A stretch of DNA of 64,000 bases from Aplysia californica (Eukaryota; Mollusca; Gastropoda; Aplysiida; Aplysiidae), in the NCBI RefSeq assembly GCF_000002075.1, contig NW_004797323.1, positions 1,422,333-1,486,332 of the forward strand, read 5' to 3'. A program made the position numbers and the translations under genes. This document shows, piece by piece, positions 1-12,800 of the stretch. The stretch's first letter is position 1. Every line of letters begins with the position of its first letter. The notes beneath the pieces are model-generated. The model had not been told where the DNA came from and searched no databases. It was given only the letters and a program-made list of their open reading frames with translations.

Positions 1-744
1 TCCTCCTTTTTTGAACTTCCTGAGTGGCAGCTATGCAATACATACTTCCCCGATAAATGAAACCACTCAGCTTGATTCTGTAACAAGCATGAGCCATGCT
101 GAGAAGTAAATAATATCATGACATAGTAAAGGATGTTGTGGCCAAGCCCGTAGCTAGTGTGAAAGGGAACGGAAGATGATCTCCAGCTTTTTTGTGGTTC
201 AAATAGAGAGGGGGGTTTTGCAGGCAAGCTCTTCAAATGTGCTAAGCCCAGTATGCAAAATTTTTTCAGGGGAGAGACAAAACCGTTTCATTCTTTTAAC
301 AACTGCCCTGACAATATGTGTTTTTGCGTACATTTTTTTCAACAATTGGAATTTGAAGTTCTACAAAAATTTCTGGATCACCTGGAACAGATACTACAGA
401 TTTAAGAAACTGCAATAACAAAAATTCTCAAAATTTTGGGCTTAGTTGATCTGAGCAGCTGGCTGACAATATGTTGAAGCCAGATTGCTAAAATTTGCTG
501 TCTGTGGGATTTTTCTGTCTGGAGCAAATGTGTGAGTTGTGAATTATGTAAACAGCTGTTTCATGTGTATATATTGGGGAAGTGCTTCTCGCTCAAAGTT
601 TCTGGGTTTTAAAAACATTTCTAATAAGAGAACTGCACTGTGTATGGTGACAGGGAAATTATTTGATCTGTGGATTGATAGCAGCATCAACAACTTTATA
701 GGTTGCTTTAAGTTAATGAGATTTTTTTTGTTTGTATCCCGCAG
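1..744. other. sdk intron, left edge
   Basis: Intronic sequence left of the first visible sdk exon, ending in a pyrimidine-rich acceptor. No exon, RNA gene or recognisable repeat seen. Confidence 0.6.
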
Positions 745-815
745 TTCCGGATGGAGCCCCTGAGAATGTGAAGATTGTTGCTCTGACAAGAACTGACATC
801 AAGATCACCTGGACG
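745..815 (+). CDS. sdk: sdk exon: first half of FN3 domain a
   Basis: The acceptor is ccgcag and the donor gtgagt. It starts in phase 1 and ends in phase 0. It reads VPDGAPENVKIVAL and then DIKITWT, the A-B-C strand start of an FN3 domain with its core tryptophan. This is the first sdk exon visible in the window; the first base of its opening codon lies in an exon to the left. Confidence 0.88.
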
Positions 816-3800
816 GTGAGTAGATTTTGTCATTGGGGTCACAATGTCTTAGCTCTGGGTTTTAAGCAAATGGTCACATTGCTATTGAAGAGAGTTATAT
901 GGAAAGTCTCAGTTCTACCATGAATTTATAAGGAAGTTTTGGAAGGACACTGTTCTACAATTAATTTTGAAGAGAAATATGGAATGTCTGCGTTCTACGA
1001 TGAATATTGTTCGGGAGGTTTGGTGTTCTGTGTTTATGTTGAAGGGGTTATGGAAGTCTTTAATTCTGTCAACGAATGTTGAAGAAAGTTACAAAAGATT
1101 CTAATTTCTACTTGTGAATGTTGAAGAAAGTTATGGAAGTCCTTCGTTCTGTCTATGTATGTTGAAGGAGTTGTAGAAGCCTCCATAGTCCTGCATCTTC
1201 TACTACAGATTTTACCTACTCCATGATTTATTAACCCATCGTAAGATTTGTAGATCACAGAACTAAGGAAGAAGAAAAATCTTAGATTTGTTTCAGGGAC
1301 TGGTGATCGACATATAGGATAGGGAAAGAAAACTTGAGCACAGTTGGCCTACTGGGTTTCCTGTCAGCAAAACACTGAGCCTCACTAACTCTTGTAGTAT
1401 GTTGTTGTTGTTGTTATCGATCCAGCTACAGCTGGGCTCTTGCCTTTCTGTTAATGCCATGTAGTGATAAGTGCAGGTTTGCTGCAGTGGCTGTAATGTT
1501 CCATAGAGTGTGTTGTCAATGTTAGGTCTTGAAGGCAGAAGTGTAGTTTTGATGTCATTTAGTGCTGTGCAGTGTAAAAGGTGATCTTGCAGTATGTAAA
1601 TGTCTAAAAGTCATGTTTGCACTGGCTTGTCTGCAGACAATTATTAAGTTGTCTTAAATAAATGTATTTTTATATTGCCTTACTTAATACATTGTTGTGA
1701 AGGTGAAGTGCCTGAGCCATTGCTTAAAAAAAGAAAGGGAAGAGGCATGATACTGAAATTGTAAATAATCTCATATTCAAGCATAAATGTGCCGCTGTGT
1801 TTTTATAGTAGTTAAGGAAGCCACTGTTCCATCACAACAGACAACAGTCTTTGTCCTGTACAACCATACATTTTATGACTTGTGGAGATTGTGCATACGG
1901 GTAATTAGTCAAACCAGTGCATGTCAGAATATCCTGGTTGCATTGAGTGCAAGAAAATTAATGGTGACGGGTGATTACTGTGTGCTGGAAAACTGAGGGA
2001 AGTGGTAAAGGCCGGTATAGTTCTTGCTTTCTCACCGTCGTGATCAGGCGCACATTTTTTTTTCCATGCCTGTTGTAATACTTTGCTCTTGTTAAGAAAA
2101 GTTTTGTCATTTTTGTCTAGTCTAGCTGTCAAAGAGGATGCTGTGTTGCCAGTGCTGTCTGATTATGTTGCACCTGTGTGGTGCTGTTTGTTCTTCTTAA
2201 CATTTTGAACTTGTGAGGTCGCTGTACCAGTTGTAGATGGTTGGCAGGTGCTCTGGTGTTTTCTCCTCTTTCTTTCCTGTCAAACATCAGTTGACCATAT
2301 CTCTCCTCCTTCTTTTATTTGTATGTTACTCTCTAGTAATATTTTTAATCTTTGGGATAAATATGTTCTACTTGTGTTGCAAGTGCTGTAAAGCTCTAAT
2401 GAAAACTTCAACGAAAACCCCAACCACCGGCCCAGGATGTATTTTTCAGTATCCTGTAAACCCATGTACCAAGGGCTACCCTTGTTCCAGTAGTCCAGCA
2501 GAGATGGGGATCTGGGAAATGTCAAGGTTCAGGGTTCAAGGGATAATATCTGTGTTGTCATTGTTTCTTTTTAAAAAAAATGTGAATGACGGGGATTTGC
2601 ATCTTAGAGAAAGTGTTTCTAAAATTATATTGTTTCGATAGTGCTTAGTGTGAAGATGGAAAGTATTTCTAAAATTTTGCTTTTTGGTTACCCTACATTT
2701 TAAAGTAAAATCAGTATCAATCTCTACTCCCATCTGAAATCTTTTAAGATTTGATCCAGCAGGTTGTAACATTACTTTTGAGACACCTTTTGAGTTTTTT
2801 GGTTGCTATGGAGTAACCCATCACTGTCCTTGTGTTTTGTGCTGGGGTTAAGGCCCCTGATGTAAGCCTCTGGAACAGCGAAATCCTCATGGGCTACCGC
2901 ATCCGGTACCGCCGAGAGCTGGACACCACAAACAGTGCCAACTGGCGCTACAAATACGCGACAGGCCTGGAGGCGCAGGTGATGTACCTTGTGGCGGGGG
3001 CCAGGTACTCCTGCAATGTCCAGGCCTATAACTATCTCGGTGGAGGTCCGTGGAGTGTCAGTGCCTTCGGATATCTCGAGATTGGTATTTGATCACCGCA
3101 ATTGCTGTTCTTGGTGTTATCTCGTTTATCTTTTGAATTGTTCCCCTAGTTTTGCAGTTCCATACCTTGTTTGGGTGTTGTCTTTATTTTCCTCCTACAG
3201 ATAATGAATTTTAAAAAAGTTTCTTTGCTCTTTGTGGTGAAGTTTCATCCTGTTGGCATGCTTGATGTTGGAAGTCCACGTTCATGTTTTGGTCACACCA
3301 CTGCAGATTTCAGCCTCGTGATTTGGCGGCCTTTAAGGTTCATAATTTTTTTTATTAGAGTTAGACAAATCCATTTAAACAATGTGTAAAAGAAAACTTT
3401 AAGATATGAAGAAATTTCTTGCAATAGTACTGAGCATGATGAGTTATGTGGAACATATTGACTGATTGTAAGACAACATGCTTGTAACAGAAAGTAATGT
3501 CGGTAATGGTATAAGCAATACTTTAATTATGCAACCAAAAACATTCTGATGTATTTTCCCCCCATGTTTCGACTGAAATCTGTAGCGGTAATTCTTTGTT
3601 ATGACAGTTCCTGGTTCTTGAAGTTGAGAAAACTTCTTGTTCTTTTTTACTTTTTCTTTTGTGATCAAAGTGTTTGGCAGCATAATTTTGGCAGGGTGTT
3701 TGGTTGGTTGGTGGGAGGGTTACACTGGAGAGAGAAAGAATTTTTTGTATACGGTGGAAGAAGGAAAGAGTTGTTTGCCATAAACCTCTTCTAAAACTGA

Positions 3801-6800
3801 TTGGATGTTGTGTATTTGTCAATTGTTCGTCTGGTTGGGAGTTATCGCCTTTGCTCTTCCATCGATTACTTATGTCCCATGTACTCCAATCCATACTACC
3901 TCCACCACCTTTGCCCCCTGCCAGCCACTTTCTCCACCCCATCACAACAGTGTTATAGATGTACTTATTGTGCTGATTTGTTCCGTAGCTGGCACCTGAA
4001 ACTGGCATGCTTTTCATTTTCTGTTTTATTTCCATGTTTTCTTTTCATTTTCTACCATCTGAATATTTACATTTTTAAAAAGCATGCCACAGAATTACTT
4101 TTTTATGTTTGACAGCAATGTTCTTTTTATTTTTACCTTCCCCCTGAGGTTAAAACATTTATTAAATAATGAGGATGGGTAATTGAATGGTCACAATATC
4201 CAAAGTGTTTGTCCAGCACCTGTGGTGTAGTAGTTAGGCTCTTCACCATTGCACATAGGAGATGGTAGTTTGATTTCTGTTTGGAGAAGCTGTTTTTTTT
4301 TCGTGTGTGTATGTCTGTCTGCTAGGATGTTGTGCCATCCCGGTCAGGTCAGAGCAGCCCATCTCCCAAATGATGTACATTGTGTCAAAAGGGCTGTAAA
4401 ACAATAGAGAAAAAAGTGTACATGCTTCTCCCCTTTACAAAAAAACCCAAACCCAAACGAAACCTCCTACCTTGTGTTATCAGCCACCTGGGAACTGGAC
4501 GTGGAACGGCTACATGGTCCAGGACATGGTGCAATACCGAGAAGAAGGGGCAGAGGCCTATCGAGAGGAGGAGGTCAACTTCAATCAGAACACCTTCATT
4601 AAGAGAGGCTTGACCATAGGGGTCAAATATGAGATCCGGGTTCGCGCATGTAACACAGTGGGTTGTGGCCCGCCCAGTGTGCTCCAGGTTTTCCGTGTGG
4701 GAGATATTGGTAAGATATTTCAGGAAATGAGCTCTCATGTAAGCCCTGAGGCACATGCTTTTTAACAAGTCTGCGGTTGAAATTTCTTGCTTGCAGGTTT
4801 CTTATGAGAGACTGAGCTTTTCGTCTTTTTAGTAATATATAATAGACAGTATGCTGGTAATGATCAGTATGAAATGTGCTGCTTCTATGAAAAACCCAGC
4901 AGCTGTAAATCTTGTTCAAGTTGTCTTCTTAAAGAGTAGATTTAAGTGAAAATGCCTACTTCTGTCTTATATGTAGTGCAATACATCAGTATTCAATGAA
5001 CATATATGAATATATGCACACACTTTTGAATTTGGCTAAAAGAACAGACATTATACTTGAAACAGTTTTTCTTTCAATTTGTGACAAAACGTGGTTTTTC
5101 TTCAAATGGCAAAGCTCATTTAGATAAAGCAGGATTGTTCTCATGATGATACATCACAGAAGTTTCAGGAGGAAAGAAAGTCACTGAATTTGCTGGTCAA
5201 AGGAATGTGATAGCCTTGTGGGTAATTAAAGTGAAGTTCTTCAAAGCTAAACTTGAGATAAAGTGAAGTTTCACTCCACCATCAATTGCTCTAAAACGAT
5301 GATATGACTTGTAGGCTTTCTCATTCTGGTACAGAGAACCTTACTTTAGTAAACACTGCTATAATGTGATAGGTCCAACTAAAGAGTTCCATATCATACT
5401 CACTATAAGTCTTTTACTGAAGATACTGATTTGGCTGCATCTCTCTGTTAGAGAGCAAATATGTCAGTCAAAGAATTTAGCTATTCAAGGCTGTTGCAAA
5501 AAAGAATATTTAAAAATGGACACTGAAATTGTATTTTTTAACTTTGACCCCCCCCCTCTTCCCTTCTTTTTTTGTTTCTGTCCCTCTTCTTTTGTTTTTG
5601 TCTATTTCGTTTAGCTCTTGGTGTTGTGATTGGCTTTTTTGATGGGATGTGGACATTTTTGTGTATATTTGACTGGTATTTTTGTTGTGGGACTGTTGGT
5701 CTGTCTCTGACACTGCATGTTGTTCTACTCTGTGATGTACCGCTTGTTTTATTTATTATATTATTCAGACTATTTTCTTTTAGTCAGTTACTAATCTGAG
5801 CAATGATTTGATGTACTAATGAATTTCCATTTGGAAACTAATGCATACTAAATACATGTTGGCACCTCATTAACTGACTTAAATAAACCCAAAACACAGA
5901 AGAAAGCCAGAAAAAAGACAATTTTTGAAAAATACTATTTTCTTACTAGTACTTTTTGAAAAAATGAAATGTTAAGGGATGATTCTGAAACCCCAGCAAA
6001 TTGATAAAAATGTAAAAAGGATGAATGTTAGTTCCCAATACATTCTTGAAATGTAATGAGATGATTGTCTCATTTTTTTTTTTTCAGTGAATGTACCTAA
6101 GACCTTTTGTTCCCAAATTTCTTAATTGCATGACGACTTTACATGTAGCTGACCTTGTTCTTGACCTACTCCACGAATGGCATTGACCTTCGTTTCATCT
6201 TTCTCAACTTGTGTGCGCGTTCCCCTCCAGCCCCGACTGCGGCTCCGGTTCGTGTGACTGTCACAAGTCTAAGTTCCACGGACCTGGAGATCACCTGGCA
6301 ACCCCCGCCGAAGGACAACATCAACGGAGTCTTGATTGGATACACGGTAAGAATGCTGACCGTTTTCATCATCTTCGTCATTGTCATCATCATTGCTGTA
6401 AAAAAAAAGTAGAGTAAAAAAGAAGGGTCGCAGGATATGTTTTGAACAAAGTGATGTAGATAATACAAATACTGAGGAAATGGTCTAAGACGACCTCTCA
6501 TTGTTGAGGAGAAAAAGGGGTGTCTTAAACAAATGGCCCTCTTACACAGTTTCATTAAAAATTTTTAAAGGGGGGGGGGCATGGGCAGTTTTTAAATTTA
6601 TTTATGGTGTTTTACGGTGCTCACAAAAGCATAAGGTCATATGAATACCTCAAATGGGAAGTGGGAGATGGGATGTTTTTATTTAATTTTTTAAAGGTGT
6701 CCCAAGACTCATGGAAAACTGTAGAGAGTGTAATGTACTCGTTTCGCCAGGTTCTGTACTGGAGTTCACCCACTGATACGTGTGAGGAGAGGAGTCCGAA

Positions 6801-9800
6801 CTCGCTGCTGGAAAGTGGGCTGAGTGTGCTGTTGGAGGATCTCAACCCTTACACCATCTACTGCAGCACTGTGCAGGCAGTCAATCTGGCAGGAACTGGT
6901 CCCAAGAGTTCCCTGATTGCCAGGCGCACTTTGGAAGATCGTAAGCCACCATCTTGCCCGCTTGTCTGTGGTTGTCTATGTAGAAGTGGAGGGGGGGTGG
7001 GGGGTGGTGGGAATCAGCTTTTTTTCCCCTTAAAAATGGAAAAATGGGAGCCATTTTGTTTTTATTCAAATTTACCCCAAAAGATCTGCAAAAAAAATAT
7101 TTTAGGAGCTTTTTTTTTCTTCAAAATGTGAACCATTTTGTTTATATTCAAATTTGCCCCCCAAAATCTGCACAAGAAATGTTTTAGGCAATTGATCATT
7201 TAAACTTTCACAGCACTTGTCAGTAATTTTGTCCTTTATTGTGTTTGGTTGATGTAGTCATGCAGCTAGTAAAAGCAAGGTGTATTATTAGCAAAATAAT
7301 GTGTTAAGTTCAAACAAAACTTTGTGTTGCTACAATATGTAATGGTAGAGTAGAGGAAGGCAGGACTCAGCTTATTTCCGTAATCATGAAACTAAGTTAT
7401 CAATATGCTATTGAGTAACTTTTCAACCATTAAAGATTCCATGGAAACCCCAAAACCAAAGACACAAATTTTAAAAAACCTACTAAAAGTAGGCAGAAGC
7501 TAACAAATCAAACACTCTTTTATTTTCTAATCACACTGCATTGCTTGCATAGGAATGGGCATGAGACAGACACCCCCCTCCCTCCAAAAAAAACAAAAAA
7601 CAAAAACAAAACCCCCCCCACAAAAATAAACAAAACATAACTGAACCAAACCAGCCAAGAGGAAAGAGGTTGTGCAAATCTGAAAAAAACAACAATCAGT
7701 TAAATAAGTATGAGAAATTTAGCAGTATAAAAAGTGGACCATATGTACTAAAATGTCAAATTTGAAACATCAAGAACTGAGGCATGAGGTAAAGATTCTT
7801 TTCCCGTTGAGGGGTCACTCAAAATTGTTTTTAAAAATCTTGCTCTTGCACGACTCGGAGGAGTTATAAAGAAAATAAAGATTTTTGTACCTGTCCCTCT
7901 TTATGAAGGTTAGTGCTACATTAAGGTTTCTATTTCATTTCAGAGAGGTTTCCATGTGTGTGCATGTAGGATATAATATTAATTAAAGAGTGATTTAAAC
8001 GAAGCCATAATGTCTTTCTCCCTATTTAAATATAAATGATTGAATGAGCTGTAACAACATCTCCTAAAACTTCCCCTGTAAACCAGTTTAAAAATGTGGC
8101 AGTGAACCAGTTTTGGAAAATGAAAGGCAGTACATACATCTAAGCAGCAGTAAAGAAGTTATGTTAAAGTGTCTCTTTAAATGTGGTTGTTTCCCATTGT
8201 TTCCTCAGGTCCGGGTCCTCCGGCCAACTTGAGGTTCAGCAACATCGGTCTGGAGGAGCTGGTGGTACAGTGGGACCCGCCAATAGTGCCCAATGGCCTC
8301 ATCAAATCGTACGAACTACAGTACTACGTCACGGTGGATGGGGGTGAGTGACAGAAAGCACCGTCAAAATTGTGGAAGACAGCCACTTGGCGATATGGGC
8401 CACCTGAAGAAAAGTGGTCACTTAGACTGATAGATGTCTTACAATGGCATTATAGTGTGGGAAATGAGGGGAAATGGGGAGTGGCCATTTGTGTATATGA
8501 TTGATTCATTCAGGTGGCTGTTAGAGCAGGTCTGGCTATACATCTATCCTTTTAGAATTTGGTGAAGTTTGAGAGACATAAATTGCTTGCTTCCTTTTTT
8601 GAGTAATTGGTTATGTTGAGGAAATTTTTGTCCCACAACATTTCTGACAGTATTAGTGTTTTGTTGAATTTTATTTTGCAACCTTCATGACTGAATTTGG
8701 TGCTGTTGTCGAATCTTTGTAACCTATAAGGCTTGAACTGTTGGTGTTGTAAAATCATCATTATAAGGTAGGGATGTGTGTATAATAAACAGTAAAAAGT
8801 CAACAGCATTTATGGTTTAGACTTTACTGAGAACATGACAAAAAGGGAACTCCCTAAGTGCCAAGGAAGAGAACAGGAAAAAAATGAAGCAGAGGGATGA
8901 GTATTGCATCGCTTAGAATTTGGGTACAAGAGTGCAGCAGAATTCTATTTTTTTCAACAGAACCGCGTATATATTGTTTAAGCTGTATTGCATAACACTT
9001 AAAACAGAAATTGGTATTGTCGTATAGTATTTTTTAAATCATAAAATGCTTTTGACTGAAATTGTTGGTGTGTTTTTAACTTTAGAACACAACCTTCAGA
9101 GCAGAAATAGTTTGTGTGGAAACTTTATTACACTGCCTTCAGGGAGGAAAACGTTGATGTAGTAGCATTTTTATTATGCAACCTTTTTGGGGGGAAATTG
9201 GCGGTGCTGTAGAAACTTCATTACACTACAGTAGTCTCCGCCTAAACGCACGCTATTCAAAAGCATGCTCCGCTCAAACGCACGCTTTCGTCATCTGACG
9301 GGTTTTTACTATATAATTTAGACGTACAAACGCATGATCACTCTCTCTAAAAGCACGGTCCGATCCGTGAAACACACCGACAAGTTAAGCTTGACAAGGA
9401 GAAATTTTCACTACAACCTGCACAGCCTGCATAAGACAAGCCTAGAAAACCGGATAGTTGGTGAGACTGCCCCTCACGCCGAACAAAGAGAGTGATGGAC
9501 GGCGTTTTCACTCCCAACTTGCCACAGAAACATAGGTCAAGGACTAGTTGGTAAAAAGTTGGGGGACTGACATGATTTTTTTTTATTGGTCACTGGAAAT
9601 GTATCTTTGAGAGAAGGTTTCTGACTGGTGTTTGGGTGACGACGTTTATTTTAATGTTAAGTTAGACCTAGGCCTGATGCGCGACACGCGTAAAACACTA
9701 GACAGGCCTCTAGATCTATAGCCAAGTAAGCCTAATCAGCTGCGCTCGAAGAACTTAAGACGTACTTTTTCAACGAATCGCTAAAGAAATGTTTTTAGGA

Positions 9801-12800
9801 ATGTAGAGATCTATGATGCTGATGTCGTCCATGAATTTACCGTAGGGGGTGGTCCCTTGGAAAGCCATGTGGTTGGGCCATCGTCTCTATAACTATCACC
9901 AACAGTTCCCTCCTAGGCTATCTTATAGTGCATATTCATTACATTGAGTCTTGTCTTTCTCCCCCCAAACGCCTTTGTATTCTTAAGCCCAGTCGGGGAA
10001 TCCTTCACAAAACAGTCATGTGTTGTCACATCATCGGCCAAAATGACCCCCACCCTCCAAGGGAGGTCACTACAGTAATAAGGAATTGAGATGACTGCAC
10101 CCCTTCCTCCCTTTGCAAAGGTTCATGCTCCATATAAACACATGCTAAAGAGCCCTCCCAAGCACCGTGCGTTTAGGCGGAGACCATTGTACCTTGAAAG
10201 CAGAAATTGTCAGAGTTGAAATTGGCTATGCTGTACAAGGATAATCTGTTACCTATGTTTTTATTTCATCTTGGAGATTTCAGTACTTTGATTTGAAGAC
10301 TGATTTCTGTGTCAAGTAATGACCTACTAGGTCTTGTAGTTTTCTCTAAAAGACTGTAAGTTATGAATATTTGAATTAGATGCATGGAGTTTCTGTGGGT
10401 ATAGCTCTATCAGAAAAGAGCTGTAGATTTGTAATTTCAGTTGAGAAATAGAATTGTTATTATCAGTTGCTGATGAACTGATTTTCTCTCTTGCTTTTAC
10501 TTTTAAATTCTAAAGAAACGGCCAAGGTGACGCGGACACTAAGTGGCAGCGAGACACAGCAGAATGTGACAGACTTGGCAGAGGAGGAGAGGTACACGTT
10601 CACCCTGGCTGCCTTTACTGCTATCGGGAAAGGGAATGTGACACAAAAGAGTGTCCGCACCGGATGGCAGCCTGGTAAGTCTAGGAAAATAGGTTTTTTT
10701 CCAGAGAAATGTTGCTGAAATCCTAGATATCGTTGAGCTGCTGTTAAATTGTAGGCTCCAAAGTCTAAAATTTTGAAATAAAAAAAAAATTTGCAATTTC
10801 TTTATCTGTGGTATTGGTTGCATATGCTCAAGAAATATTTTGTCAAGATAAATTCTAAATAGAGAGAAACAACAAGGTAAGATTGAAGAATGAAACAGTT
10901 TTTTGTCTCTCCAGTAAAATTTTGGTTTCTGAGCTTAGAACATTTTAACAGCTTGCTGACAGTATGTAGAATGTTTCCCTTGGGGGAGGGGAGAGGAAAA
11001 GGGGGGGGTGCATTTACATTGAATTTGTGAATCCCAGTGTGATTTTTCTCATGAGTAATACAACTATCATCTGTTGCTCTGTGTGGCCGCAGGTTCCCCT
11101 GATCCGCCTGGGCGGCCGACCGTCATGCGTCAGTCGAAGAACCTGGTCATCACGTGGGAGAAAAGAGGGCCAGGGAAGTCGCCAATTACAGGCTATCTGG
11201 TCCGTTCCAAAGAGAGAACAAGCAGACAAGCCAGGTCCACGGGTATGTCATGTCGTACATTTGATACAATTCTGTGTCTGTGAATTTTTTTTGCTTTTAA
11301 CAAATTGTAATTTTTCAGGGCAGCTTTCTTGGGTTTTGTTTTTCCTAGAAATATTTGTTAGAGGTTGATTTCCTTTAGTGTTGTAATTTTCCAGGAACTT
11401 GTTCATAGTTGGTATCATGTAATGTTTTGTTTCGCTTAAAACTTGTTGCTGTAGTTTTATTTTCTGTGTTTTGTTTTTCTTAGCACTCATTCAAGGCTGA
11501 TTTCTTTGTGTTTTTATAAGAACTCTAACTCTTTGGGCCCGTAATTGTTTTCCACTGACACGCCCATTATGCTGGAATTAATTTTCTCAAAAGCACCCAT
11601 TACAATAGAATACCTTATTCAAATTGATTCTGTTGCCATATTTTTTCAGTGATTTAATACTACTGGAAAAGTGATTGAACGAACTATCACAATAGATGGG
11701 TTGCCTGGTTCTTTGTGTTATTATGTAAGAGCAATTGCGCTATAAAGGGGGGTAATAACTGAAAAATCATTAAATCGGCTAGTTTGATGAGTTTCTTCCA
11801 GCTTACTGTCACCACTACCCATGAAATACAGACTGATACTCAACAGAAATGTTTATAAGTCACCTTTGTCTCAATACCACACAAGTAGGTATTCCAGAAC
11901 AGATCTTGTTCTATAATTTATATTTGGAGTATTTTTGTTTTTAATCTTGCATTTTCTCTAACCTATGTGGTCATTATCATGTCAGTATGTTTCTCTTTTC
12001 TAGAAGATAAATGAATTTTAAAACCCCCCAAAAAACAAAAGACTCAGCAAATGGCTAATTCCATTTTCAAAGCTTATTATTTTGGAAAAGAAAAGTACGG
12101 TTTCTGGGATACTTAAATAGGCGTAAGAGCCTTGAACACTTAGCTCTCACAGGCAACATGGAAGGCAAACAAGTTAGGGGTAGAACCAGACCATTCTTCT
12201 TTCGAGAGCCTAAACAAATAGGTGACGGGGAAAGATCAGGATAATATAGCTTTTTTGAGAGCAGTTGAACAAAGGAATGAATGGAGAACGATGATCATCT
12301 ATGTCTGTTGCAGATCTGGCACTTTATGATGATGGTTGTTATTTTTTTTGGTTAATATCCTCAGCCTCAAACAAGTGGCAGGAGTTGGTGAGAGTGAACA
12401 GTCCCGAGCCTTCTGCCACGGTGCACCTCAGCCTTCTCAAGCCTAATGTGAGCTATGCTTTCCGGGTCAGGGCCATCAACTCATATGGAATCAGCAACGC
12501 CAGCTTGGCGACAGACTTCTATGAAACGCCCAGCTCTTGTGAGTTTGCCGTCATCACATAGCAGTGGGGGAAAGTTTTTTATTTTTTTGTTTTTTGTCCG
12601 ATATTCAAGGTGGAATTTTGCAGATGATTGGAGGGAGCCATCAACTTGTACTGTATCCTGGCCACCAATACCAATGAGATGCCAGGGGAGAATTTTTGTT
12701 AATTGTGTTGTCTAATGATTTAGATGGACTATTGTGGGTGGTTAGAGGGTGCTAGTGATAGATCTTACTTCTTTCCTTTCCCTCTTTTGTTTCTGTCTGT

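Noticed and set aside
3270-3345. FN3-like reading DVGSPRS ... FSLVIWRPL as the missing sdk half-domain exon
   Set aside because: Spacing from SPR to Trp fits FN3, but no acceptor gives phase 1 and no donor gives phase 0, so I did not call it.
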